NCBI GenBank assembly: GCA_944382025.1
Contig: CALWMQ010000242.1
Coordinates: 1 to 7,290 of the forward strand
Direction of reading: 5' to 3'
Source: an uncultured Clostridia bacterium
Lineage (GTDB): Bacteria; Bacillota; Clostridia; Oscillospirales; Acutalibacteraceae
Length of the DNA: 7,290 nucleotides
Part shown: piece after piece, positions 1 to 5,476 of the stretch
How the letters are laid out: every line of letters begins with the position of its first letter
Numbering within the stretch: the stretch's first letter is position 1
Made by a program: the position numbers and the translations under genes
The notes under the pieces: generated by a model
Seen by the model: only the letters and a program-made list of their open reading frames with translations
What the model was told of the DNA's origin: nothing
The model's database searches: none

Positions 1-2
1 TG

Positions 3-47
3 CCCGGCCTGTTTGACGAGGATCCACGGGATGTGTGCCGGGAATGA
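3..47 (+). CDS. rimM: Probable C-terminal end of RimM (16S rRNA processing protein), partial
   Basis: The reading frame enters from the left edge and ends at TGA 45-47, giving the tail PGLFDEDPRDVCRE. RimM proteins of Firmicutes often end in an acidic stretch of the form PGLFDE after the PRC-barrel domain, and rimM is the usual gene directly upstream of trmD. RimM binds ribosomal protein S19 and helps mature the 30S head. Only 14 residues are visible, so the call rests on this short motif plus gene order. The other two forward frames stop at 14-16 and 64-66 and show nothing recognisable. Confidence 0.5.
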   Translation, partial: PGLFDEDPRDVCRE

Positions 48-301
48 TCGGGATATCCGCCTATAGGGAACGGATGTCCATGAGCCGGAGAAACCGATGC
101 GGCCCTCCCCTGACGTCTGGTGGAGCCATGTCCGGCTATTAGTTCCTTTCCATCTGGTATCCGCGGTAGCCGCCTCCTGAGGGGAATTCCACAGGATCCG
201 GCTGAAACCAGCGGCGCCCTCAGAATCAAAGGATACAGAAGAGCCGAGTTTATGATGGATTGCCAGGTACTAGCCTGTTATGATTTGTTTGGAGGTTCTG
301 T
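48..301 (+). other. rimM-trmD gap rich in inverted repeats; candidate structured RNA
   Basis: This 254-bp gap has no convincing gene. It holds several inverted repeats in series. The first is 51-59 with 71-79 (9 pairs, one G-U, 11-nt loop), directly after the rimM stop. The second is 83-89 with 131-137 (AGCCGGA/TCCGGCT), enclosing 101-108 with 122-127. A small GCGG/CCGC hairpin sits at 163-173. The last is 177-183 with 217-223 (CTGAGGG/CCCTCAG), enclosing GCTG-AAAC-CAGC at 201-212. None is followed by a T tract, so these are not intrinsic terminators. An extended -10-like TGTTATGAT at 276-284 would start transcripts almost on top of the trmD ribosome site, so it is weak. I do not recognise a known riboswitch. 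An attenuator, processing site or small repeat element are all possible. Confidence 0.35.
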
Positions 302-1048
302 ATGAGATTTGATTTGATGACCCTGTTCCCGGAATCCTGTATGGCGGTGCTGGGGGAGAGCATCCTGGGCCGGGCTCAGGAAAGAGGCATTCTGGAGATT
401 TACTGCCACCAGATACGGGATTATACCCTGAACAAGCAAAAGCAGGTAGATGATTATCCCTATGGGGGTGGAATGGGCATGGTGATGTTCTGCCAACCCA
501 TTGCTGACTGCTTTAAGGCGGTATGCGCGCAGGTTGGCCATCGCCCGCACTTGATTTATATGTCGCCTCAAGGCAGGGTGCTGACCCAGCAGCGTGCCCG
601 GGAATTGGCTCAGCTGCCTGAACTGTGTATTTTATGCGGCCATTATGAGGGCGTGGATGAACGGGTACTTGAAGAATTGGTAGACGAGCAGATTTCCATC
701 GGTGACTATGTGCTTACCGGCGGGGAATTACCTGCTATGACCCTGGTGGATTGTGTATCCCGTATGATACCGGGCGTGCTGGCTGACCAAGTCTGTTTTA
801 CCGAGGAAAGTCATTTTTCTTCCCTGCTGGAGTACCCCCAGTATACCCGCCCTGCGGTTTGGGAAGGTCGGGAAGTACCGGAAATTCTGTTGTCTGGCCA
901 TCACGCGAATATTGCCAAATGGCGGCGGGAGAAGTCTCTGGAACGTACCCTGCGGCTGCGTCCGGATATGCTGGAACAGGCAGATTTGAGCGATCAGGAT
1001 CGAGAATATCTGGCCAGCCTGCGGAGCAGCGGGAATACAGGTTCCTGA
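302..1048 (+). CDS. trmD: tRNA (guanine-N1-)-methyltransferase TrmD
   Basis: TrmD methylates N1 of G37, next to the anticodon, using S-adenosylmethionine; this prevents +1 frameshifting. It is a cytoplasmic SPOUT-fold homodimer. The 248-residue product matches the family length (255 in E. coli). Visible motifs are the N-terminal MRFDLMTLFPE, the glycine loop YPYGGGMGMVM at 52-62, LCGHYEGVDER at 111-121, and the trefoil-knot SAM segment SIGDYVLTGGELPAM at 132-146. R154 is present. After PGVL the segment FTEESHF has Glu at 169, where E. coli has the catalytic Asp169. YPQYTRP, LLSGHHANI and WRREKSLERT follow as expected. The ATG has GGAGG at 291-295 with a 6-nt spacer. The gene follows the probable rimM end, the usual order, but rplS does not follow it here. 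No terminator is evident downstream. Confidence 0.97.
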   Translation: MRFDLMTLFPESCMAVLGESILGRAQERGILEIYCHQIRDYTLNKQKQVDDYPYGGGMGMVMFCQPIADCFKAVCAQVGHRPHLIYMSPQGRVLTQQRARELAQLPELCILCGHYEGVDERVLEELVDEQISIGDYVLTGGELPAMTLVDCVSRMIPGVLADQVCFTEESHFSSLLEYPQYTRPAVWEGREVPEILLSGHHANIAKWRREKSLERTLRLRPDMLEQADLSDQDREYLASLRSSGNTGS

Positions 1049-1269
1049 CCTCCAGACGGAAGGAAACTGACCCAATTAAATGTCTATACATCTCATTTTC
1101 ACCATAAATTGGAAAATATATTTAGAGGATTCTATTCTTTCTTCGTTTTATGTTATAAAAGTTATTCACGGTTTTTGTGATAAGGTCCAAAACAGCAACC
1201 GGGCCAGACCCGAAAATAGGGCAGCCAGCCAAAATTGCGGTTTTAGGCGATTTATGGAAGCAAAACTGA

Positions 1270-1297
1270 TTGACGGAGCATAGTTTTGTGGTATAAT
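1270..1297 (+). promoter_or_regulatory. Sigma-A-type promoter of the HPr gene
   Basis: TTGACG (1270-1275) and a perfect TATAAT (1292-1297) are separated by 16 bp. The -10 is preceded by TGG, giving an extended -10 (TGGTATAAT from 1289). Transcription would start near 1304, leaving a leader of about 55 nt before the HPr start codon. This is the strongest promoter in the window. Confidence 0.85.
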
Positions 1298-1319
1298 AAT
1301 CCCATCCTGTTTATCAATC

Positions 1320-1331
1320 CGCCAATTGGCG
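1320..1331. repeat. Perfect 12-bp palindrome in the HPr leader
   Basis: CGCCAATTGGCG is perfectly self-complementary. It lies at about +17 to +28 from the predicted start site and ends 12 nt before the Shine-Dalgarno site GAGGGAG (1344-1350). As DNA it could be an operator for a dimeric repressor. As RNA it could form a 4-bp hairpin with an AATT loop. It does not resemble a CcpA cre site. Confidence 0.6.
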
Positions 1332-1359
1332 TTCATGAAATGAGAGGGAGTTTTTTGAA

Positions 1360-1623
1360 ATGTATGTGAAAGACGTATTGGTTCAGAATCAGGTTGGCCT
1401 GCATGCCCGGCCCGCCACCTTTTTCATTCAGAAGGCCAATGAATTTAAGTCTTCTATCTGGGTGGAAAAGGAAGAAAGGCGTGTAAACGCCAAGTCTCTG
1501 TTGGGAGTCCTGTCCCTGGGTATTGTTGGCGGCACCAACATTCGGATTATTGCCGATGGGAACGATGAAGAAGCGGCTGTAAACGGTCTGGTTGCCCTGG
1601 TGGAGTCCGGTTTCGCCGAATAA
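1360..1623 (+). CDS. ptsH: HPr family phosphocarrier protein
   Basis: HPr carries phosphate from enzyme I to the EIIA proteins of the sugar phosphotransferase system, and in Firmicutes it also acts as a CcpA co-repressor. The 87-residue product has the normal HPr length. The active-site block GLHARPA places His at 15 and Arg at 17, the phosphorylation site used by enzyme I. The regulatory block VNAKSLLGVLSLG places Ser at 46, the site used by HPr kinase. Having His15 argues against a Crh-type paralogue, which has Gln there. The start is supported by GAGGGAG at 1344-1350 with a 9-nt spacer. The gene is its own transcription unit, with a promoter at 1270-1297 and a terminator at 1640-1670, and no ptsI beside it. 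Whether it serves sugar transport or only regulation cannot be told from this window. Confidence 0.95.
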   Translation: MYVKDVLVQNQVGLHARPATFFIQKANEFKSSIWVEKEERRVNAKSLLGVLSLGIVGGTNIRIIADGNDEEAAVNGLVALVESGFAE

Positions 1624-1639
1624 GGAAAACTGCGGGAAG

Positions 1640-1670
1640 CGCGGCTGCTGATTGGCGGCCGCGTTTTTTT
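1640..1670 (+). terminator. Intrinsic terminator after the HPr gene
   Basis: The arms 1640-1648 and 1655-1663 form a 9-bp GC-rich stem with a single G-U pair and a 6-nt loop (TGATTG). The 3' arm is followed directly by seven T residues (1664-1670). It begins 16 nt after the HPr stop codon. Confidence 0.93.
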
Positions 1671-1680
1671 GTGGTATACT
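1652..1680 (+). promoter_or_regulatory. Candidate promoter overlapping the HPr terminator
   Basis: TTGGCG (1652-1657, 4 of 6 to consensus) and TATACT (1675-1680, 5 of 6) are 17 bp apart, with TGG just before the -10 (an extended -10). The -35 lies in the loop and 3' arm of the terminator hairpin and the T tract forms part of the spacer. It would give a leader of about 300 nt before uvrC. The -35 is weak, so the call depends on the extended -10. Confidence 0.5.
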
Positions 1681-1734
1681 GTGAATATGGCAGTGTTAGG
1701 CCTGCGGATAGTTGCCCCTGTGAAAGACCGTTCC

Positions 1735-1763
1735 TTGACAAAGCGGCAGAAAAGGGATACAAG
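1735..1763 (+). promoter_or_regulatory. Candidate second promoter for uvrC
   Basis: A consensus TTGACA (1735-1740) is followed after 17 bp by TACAAG (1758-1763, 4 of 6). The expected start, near 1770, coincides with the first base of the closing stem of the folded leader described at 1770-1892. The poor -10 keeps confidence low. Confidence 0.4.
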
Positions 1764-1769
1764 AAGTAG

Positions 1770-1892
1770 AATTATCCGGGCTTTGGGGGACTGGCGGGAA
1801 GCGGCTCCCAAGAGGGCTGCGCCTAGGCACTGGTTCTCGACCGAACAGCGGGATTGTCGGCAGGGTTTAGATCCCTGGTTTCCCGGCTGATT
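1770..1892 (+). other. Candidate structured RNA leader upstream of uvrC
   Basis: By hand folding, 1770-1780 pairs with 1882-1892 (10 of 11 positions, one T-C mismatch, one G-U), closing a domain of about 123 nt. Inside it, 1782-1789 pairs with 1805-1812 (8 bp, two G-U), GGT/ACC forms a small hairpin at 1832-1842, CCG.ACA/TGTCGG pairs at 1841-1860 (competing with the former), and CAGGG/CCCTG forms a hairpin at 1861-1877. No known riboswitch core, T-box, RNase P, SRP RNA or tmRNA motif was recognised. No T tract follows, so it would be part of the uvrC leader rather than a separate terminated RNA. A reading frame from TTG 1669 crosses the region but lacks a ribosome site and protein-like features. 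Confidence 0.35.
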
Positions 1893-1905
1893 AACTGATG
1901 AACGG

Positions 1906-1948
1906 CCCAAAAGTGGCACAATTATCCTAAGGGATGTTTGGGAATTGT
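1906..1948 (+). other. Alternative hairpins just upstream of uvrC
   Basis: CCCAAA (1906-1911) can pair with TTTGGG (1937-1942), while ACAATT (1918-1923) can pair with AATTGT (1943-1948). The two stems interlock, so both cannot form as simple nested hairpins. A small ATCC-TAAG-GGAT hairpin (1924-1935) fits inside either. The uvrC Shine-Dalgarno begins 27 nt downstream. Confidence 0.3.
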
Positions 1949-1974
1949 TAGATGGATATGTAAATAGGTGAAGC

Positions 1975-1980
1975 AGGGGG
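1975..1980 (+). promoter_or_regulatory. Ribosome binding site that fixes the uvrC start
   Basis: AGGGGG lies 5 nt upstream of ATG 1986. The in-frame GTG at 1968 has no purine-rich site upstream, and the ribosome site itself falls inside that longer reading frame. ATG 1986 is therefore the preferred start. Confidence 0.75.
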
Positions 1981-1985
1981 TTCCT

Positions 1986-3842
1986 ATGGGAGAACGAAGC
2001 GAAAAAATTAAACAGCTCCGTAAACAGGCCATGGCCCTGCCTTTAGAGCCGGGCGTGTATATTATGAAGGACGCGCAAAACAACATTATTTATATCGGTA
2101 AGGCCAAAGCTTTGAAAAACCGGGTAAGCCAATATTTCGGTTCGGATACCAACCATCCGGAAAAGGTGCGCCAGATGGTAAGCCATGTGGATCATTTTGA
2201 TTACATTAAGGTGGGGAGCGAATTTGAGGCGCTGGTGCTGGAATGCTCCTTGATCAAGCAATACAGCCCCAAATACAATATTCTGCTGAAGGATGACAAG
2301 GGTTACCATTATATCCGGGTATCTCCGCCGCCCTATCCCCGTATTACCCAGGCGCGTCAGAAGCTGGATGACGGTGCCCGCTACATCGGGCCGTATGTCA
2401 GTTCCATGACGGTGCAGGAAGCGGTGGACGAAGCTAACCGGGTTTTTCAGCTGTCTACCTGCGGCAAAGCCCTGAGCTACGGTAAAAGCCGGGAACGGCC
2501 TTGCCTGAACCACTATATTGGGCTTTGTTGCGCCCCGTGTACCGGGAAGGTGAAAGAGAAGGACTATATGGAACGGGTGGATCAGGCCCTGGAATTTCTG
2601 GTACAGGGCAGCAATAAAATGCTGGAACTGCTTCAGGAGCGGATGGAGCAAGCGGCGGAAAACCTGGAGTTTGAGAAAGCCGCCCGGCTCCGGGACCGGA
2701 TCCACGCCATTCAAAAGATTGGGCAAAAGCAGAAGGTAGTCATGTCCCGGGTTCCGGAACAGGATGTGGTAGCCTTAGCCCAAGGCCCGGCGGGTATCTG
2801 CTTTGAGGTATTCCGTTTTAACGGCGGCAGCCTTACTGACCGGGAGGATTTCGTGGTAGAGGATGGGGAAAACCTGCCCGCTGTCCGAGGAGAATTCCTG
2901 CGTCGGTACTACTCCCTTCGGGAGACGGTGCCTCCCCAGGTGACGGTGGACGGTGAGCTGGAGGATCAGGAACTGCTGGAGCAGTGGCTCACTGAAAAGG
3001 CCAAAGACAACGGTGCCCGGTATCATGTTCACATCGTCCAACCTCAGAAGGGAGAACAGGCCCAGCTAGTAGAGATGTGCCGCAGCAACGCTGCGGAGCG
3101 GATAGCCAAAAGAACCGGTATCTCCGGTCACGACGCGGCGGCGCTGGACGAACTGGCCCGGTTGCTGGGACTGTCCGCCCCGCCTGTGCGGATCGAGAGC
3201 TATGATATTTCCAATACCGGCGGTGAGGATAACGTGGCCGGTATGGTGGTGTTTGAAAATGGGCGCCCGCTCAAGGCCGCTTACCGGAAATTTAAGATTA
3301 AGACAGTGGTTGGCCAGGACGACTATGGTTCTATGCGGGAAGTACTGACCCGGCGTATGGATGAGTATGAGGCCCATAAGGGAGAGGATAATGGGTTTGG
3401 TACCCTGCCGGATTTGATCCTGTTGGACGGCGGTAAGGGGCATGTGGCGGCGGTGAAACCGGTAGTGGACAGCTATGGATATGGGATCCCGGTTTTCGGC
3501 ATGGTCAAAGACAGCCACCACCGTACCCGGGCTATTGCTCTGGACGGTGGGGAAATCGCTATCCACGCTAAGCGCTCCGCTTTTACCCTGGTGTCTTCCA
3601 TCCAGGAAGAGGTGCACCGGTATTCCATCGCATTCCACCGTCAGCAGCGGGGAAGGCGGGGGGTAGGTACTACCCTAACCCAGGTACCGGGGATTGGAGA
3701 AACCCGGGCACGGCTGTTGCTGCGGCATTTTGGTTCCGTACGGGCTGTGAGGGAGGCTACGGTGGATCAATTGGCCGCCGTCAAGGGAATGACCCGCCCT
3801 GCCGCGGAAGCCATTGCGGCGTATTTTGCCGGAGAGGAATAA
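1986..3842 (+). CDS. uvrC: Excinuclease ABC subunit C (UvrC)
   Basis: UvrC makes both incisions around a DNA lesion in nucleotide excision repair, acting on the UvrB-DNA complex. The product from ATG 1986 is 618 residues, normal for the family. The N-terminal GIY-YIG nuclease shows GVY at 23-25, YIG at 36-38, Arg46 and the EALVLE segment with Glu81. Cys159, Cys173, Cys181 and Cys185 match the spacing of the last three cysteines reported to hold a [4Fe-4S] cluster in E. coli UvrC. A UVR domain that binds UvrB spans about 210-245 (NLEFEKAARLRDRI). The C-terminal RNase H-like nuclease keeps SYDIS (Asp407), LLDGGKGH (Asp481) and VHRYSIAFHR (His544). Tandem helix-hairpin-helix motifs end the protein (PGIGETRARLLLRHFGS; GMTRPAAEAIA). 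No LexA-type GAACNNNNGTTC box was found upstream. No clear terminator follows the stop codon. Confidence 0.98.
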   Translation: MGERSEKIKQLRKQAMALPLEPGVYIMKDAQNNIIYIGKAKALKNRVSQYFGSDTNHPEKVRQMVSHVDHFDYIKVGSEFEALVLECSLIKQYSPKYNILLKDDKGYHYIRVSPPPYPRITQARQKLDDGARYIGPYVSSMTVQEAVDEANRVFQLSTCGKALSYGKSRERPCLNHYIGLCCAPCTGKVKEKDYMERVDQALEFLVQGSNKMLELLQERMEQAAENLEFEKAARLRDRIHAIQKIGQKQKVVMSRVPEQDVVALAQGPAGICFEVFRFNGGSLTDREDFVVEDGENLPAVRGEFLRRYYSLRETVPPQVTVDGELEDQELLEQWLTEKAKDNGARYHVHIVQPQKGEQAQLVEMCRSNAAERIAKRTGISGHDAAALDELARLLGLSAPPVRIESYDISNTGGEDNVAGMVVFENGRPLKAAYRKFKIKTVVGQDDYGSMREVLTRRMDEYEAHKGEDNGFGTLPDLILLDGGKGHVAAVKPVVDSYGYGIPVFGMVKDSHHRTRAIALDGGEIAIHAKRSAFTLVSSIQEEVHRYSIAFHRQQRGRRGVGTTLTQVPGIGETRARLLLRHFGSVRAVREATVDQLAAVKGMTRPAAEAIAAYFAGEE

Positions 3843-3851
3843 AAAAGCCTC

Positions 3852-3882
3852 TTGACTCTCGTCCCCGCACGAGGGTTACACT
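3852..3882 (+). promoter_or_regulatory. MerR-type promoter/operator with 19-bp spacer
   Basis: TTGACT (3852-3857) and TACACT (3877-3882) are separated by 19 bp, longer than the usual 17 and typical of promoters that MerR-family activators untwist. An imperfect dyad lies between and overlapping the hexamers: ACTCTCGT (3855-3862), a 6-bp centre CCCCGC, and ACGAGGGT (3869-3876), complementary at 7 of 8 positions. It starts 9 bp after the uvrC stop and 50 bp before the MerR-type gene, so autoregulation is the natural reading. Confidence 0.75.
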
Positions 3883-3931
3883 GTTCCTGTAAGGAGGGCA
3901 ACCCCCGAAAAAGGAAAGGACGGATGAAAGT

Positions 3932-5476
3932 ATGCTATACCGCATCGGCGAATTCTCCCGTATATGCAGGGTGTCGGTCGATACCCTGCGATATTACGAT
4001 CAGGAGGGACTACTTTCCCCAGCCCAGGTGGATCGGTACACTGGATATCGGTATTACCGGGTGGAAGACCTGAAGCGAATCCATCGCATCCGAGCCCTTA
4101 AGGAAAGTGGTCTGTCTCTGGAGCAGATCCGGCAGATGCTGGAGCATCCTGGTTCTACAGAGGAACTGCTGTCCGTCAAAAAGCGGGAATTGGAGGGCAC
4201 CATAACTGCCCTTCGACGCACCCTCCTTCAATTGGAATCTATCCAATATGCATGGCAGGAGGAGGAAACAATGTTGCAGGTGCTGATTAAAGAGGCCGCC
4301 CCGCTGAAGGCGGTCACGTTCCGTCGCCTTGTCGGATCCCGAGAGGAGATTTTCACGGGAGTGGAGCGGATCCGTCAATATCTGGGTCGCCATGGATGCA
4401 AGGCTGACGGTTCCATGATTGTGGTCAACTACGAAACCGGCTTCGGTGGGAAGGAGCAGGATATCCGTGGAGGAATTGTTCTTTCCGGACAGCTGCCCCG
4501 TGACTGTCCCTACGATCAGTGGACCGCTCCCCTGGAATCTGCCGCTACTGTGATAGTCGGGCCGGAACAGTTGGCCGAAGCCTATAGCGCCCTGTGTCGT
4601 ACAGCCGGAGAACAGCAGTGTCAGATCATTGGTCCGTTTATTGAACAATGGTACGATGACACCACGGTGGAGGTGTCAGTGCCGGTCTGTCGGTTGGAGG
4701 AGGACTTTGACGATTCCCGTAATGAGGACTTGAATATTCCCTTTGAGGATGACCCGGATATGGTGGGACGATGGAAGATGGTGGACCAGATCCCCTGTAT
4801 GGAGGCCTTTTGTCCCGGGCATCCCAAGGCAAAGGGCTTCTTTGCCATCCCGGAGATCTATTTTCTCCCTCATGGGGAGAAGTATTGGATTTTCGGCTGG
4901 AGCAAGGGGGTGCTGCTGACCCGTATGGGATATCCTAAACAGACCAGCCGCAACCAATATACAGTGAAGGAGCTGGAGGGGCAGCGGTATCTGTTTGTGG
5001 AGATGAAGCTGGAGGACTATCACCGGTACGGAGGGCGTCCGGAAATTTGGGTGCTCCGTCAGATGGATCACCGGGCCTATTCCAAGGCGGAAATCCGACG
5101 GATTGACCGGTTGGACAGACCCTTTGAAGAGGATCCCCAGATTCTGGGCCTGTGGGAGGCTTGCGCCTGTGTTCGGCGGCCAGGGGAATTTGATCCGGAC
5201 CGGTTACGTCTGGACGAAGGCAGCCTGTTTTGGAAAGCGGTGGAGTTCAATCCGGACGGGGATTGTCGAGTGATCTATGGAGACGGCACGAAGTACCGGA
5301 AACCGGATTATGCCTGGACAAAGGGCTGGGTGCTGGCTCCCATATCCGGGACGGCGCAGGCTTATGAGCGGCGCCGGGTAAAGGGAGCCGAGTATTTGTT
5401 TGTCCAGTGGAAAAGCGGTGATTATATTTATGGTGGGCGGGAACCGGATTACTATGTATTTCGTCGGCGGGATTGA
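3932..5476 (+). CDS. MerR-family regulator with GyrI-like middle and two C-terminal repeat domains
   Basis: At 514 residues this is far longer than usual MerR proteins (about 120-280). Residues 1-70 form a MerR winged helix: YRIGEFSRICRVSVDTLRYY, then DQEGLLSP and TGYRYYR. A likely dimerisation coiled coil spans about 80-112. Residues about 122-254 look like a GyrI/AraC-type effector-binding domain, as in BmrR-class regulators. Residues 270-379 and 397-514 are two diverged copies of one domain; each opens with PFE.DP...G.W, has WSKG or WTKG in the middle, and ends with YLFV...DY..YGG..P. From memory, similar domains occur as extensions of clostridial M56/BlaR1-like proteins. No membrane segment is visible. 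ATG 3932 fits the conserved N-terminus; AAGGA (3916-3920) is 11 nt upstream, and a stronger AAGGAGG (3891-3897) lies too far away. It probably activates its own promoter at 3852-3882. The ligand is unknown. Confidence 0.88.
   Translation: MLYRIGEFSRICRVSVDTLRYYDQEGLLSPAQVDRYTGYRYYRVEDLKRIHRIRALKESGLSLEQIRQMLEHPGSTEELLSVKKRELEGTITALRRTLLQLESIQYAWQEEETMLQVLIKEAAPLKAVTFRRLVGSREEIFTGVERIRQYLGRHGCKADGSMIVVNYETGFGGKEQDIRGGIVLSGQLPRDCPYDQWTAPLESAATVIVGPEQLAEAYSALCRTAGEQQCQIIGPFIEQWYDDTTVEVSVPVCRLEEDFDDSRNEDLNIPFEDDPDMVGRWKMVDQIPCMEAFCPGHPKAKGFFAIPEIYFLPHGEKYWIFGWSKGVLLTRMGYPKQTSRNQYTVKELEGQRYLFVEMKLEDYHRYGGRPEIWVLRQMDHRAYSKAEIRRIDRLDRPFEEDPQILGLWEACACVRRPGEFDPDRLRLDEGSLFWKAVEFNPDGDCRVIYGDGTKYRKPDYAWTKGWVLAPISGTAQAYERRRVKGAEYLFVQWKSGDYIYGGREPDYYVFRRRD
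4739..5473 (+). repeat. Protein-level tandem duplication in the MerR regulator
   Basis: The two copies are encoded by 4739-5068 (residues 270-379) and 5120-5473 (residues 397-514). Shared positions include PFEDDPDMVGRW versus PFEEDPQILGLW, WSKGVLL versus WTKGWVL, RYLFVEMKLEDY versus EYLFVQWKSGDY, and YGGRPEIWVLR versus YGGREPDYYVFR. The second copy has about 8 extra residues before WTKG. The copies are clearly diverged, so the duplication is old and not a recent DNA repeat. Confidence 0.8.

Larger units (their letters stand above)
1049..1359 (+). other. Intergenic region trmD-HPr, AT-rich first half
   Basis: This 311-bp stretch holds no supported gene. Positions about 1070-1190 are clearly more AT-rich than the flanking genes. 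They include an extended -10-like TGTTATAAA at 1151-1159 without a good -35, and a bulged hairpin TTATTCAC (1162-1169) with GTGATAA (1177-1183). Positions 1190-1255 are GC-richer, with a short CGGG/CCCG hairpin. The clear signals, a promoter at 1270-1297 and a palindrome at 1320-1331, lie at the right end and are listed separately. No T-tailed terminator for trmD was found. Confidence 0.6.

Noticed and set aside
120..305. Plus-strand reading frame from GTG 120 (61 residues) in the rimM-trmD gap
   Set aside because: No ribosome site, no recognisable protein character, overlaps the trmD start and lies in hairpin-rich sequence.
1162..1183. DnaA-box-like TTATTCACG and, inverted, TTATCACAA
   Set aside because: Each differs from TTATCCACA, only two imperfect copies, no dnaA/dnaN neighbours; better read as a bulged hairpin.
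1080..1283. Plus-strand reading frame of 67 residues in the trmD-HPr spacer
   Set aside because: No Shine-Dalgarno site before ATG 1080, composition like AT-rich noncoding DNA, and it runs through the HPr promoter.
1669..1890. Basic 73-residue reading frame upstream of uvrC
   Set aside because: Starts with TTG inside the terminator T tract, no ribosome site for it or for the internal ATG 1687; basic composition is common in chance frames.
1968..1985. GTG 1968 as the uvrC start
   Set aside because: No ribosome site upstream, while AGGGGG is ideally placed for ATG 1986, the point from which the protein matches family N-termini.
1671..1985. LexA/SOS box upstream of uvrC
   Set aside because: No GAACNNNNGTTC-like element found; the GAAC at 1844-1847 has no matching half-site.
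2043..2726. Minus-strand frame of 227 residues opposite uvrC (and others at 3066-3638, 4010-4648 and 5204-5764)
   Set aside because: Each lies opposite a clearly recognised gene, and the translations show no family motifs.
3834..3852. Possible terminator AGAGG/CCTCT around the uvrC stop
   Set aside because: Only 5 bp with a 10-nt A-rich loop and no T tract.
3852..4073. Plus-strand frame from TTG 3852 or ATG 3924 overlapping the MerR gene start
   Set aside because: It overlaps the conserved MerR helix-turn-helix in another frame and encodes nothing recognisable; its TTG is the -35 element.
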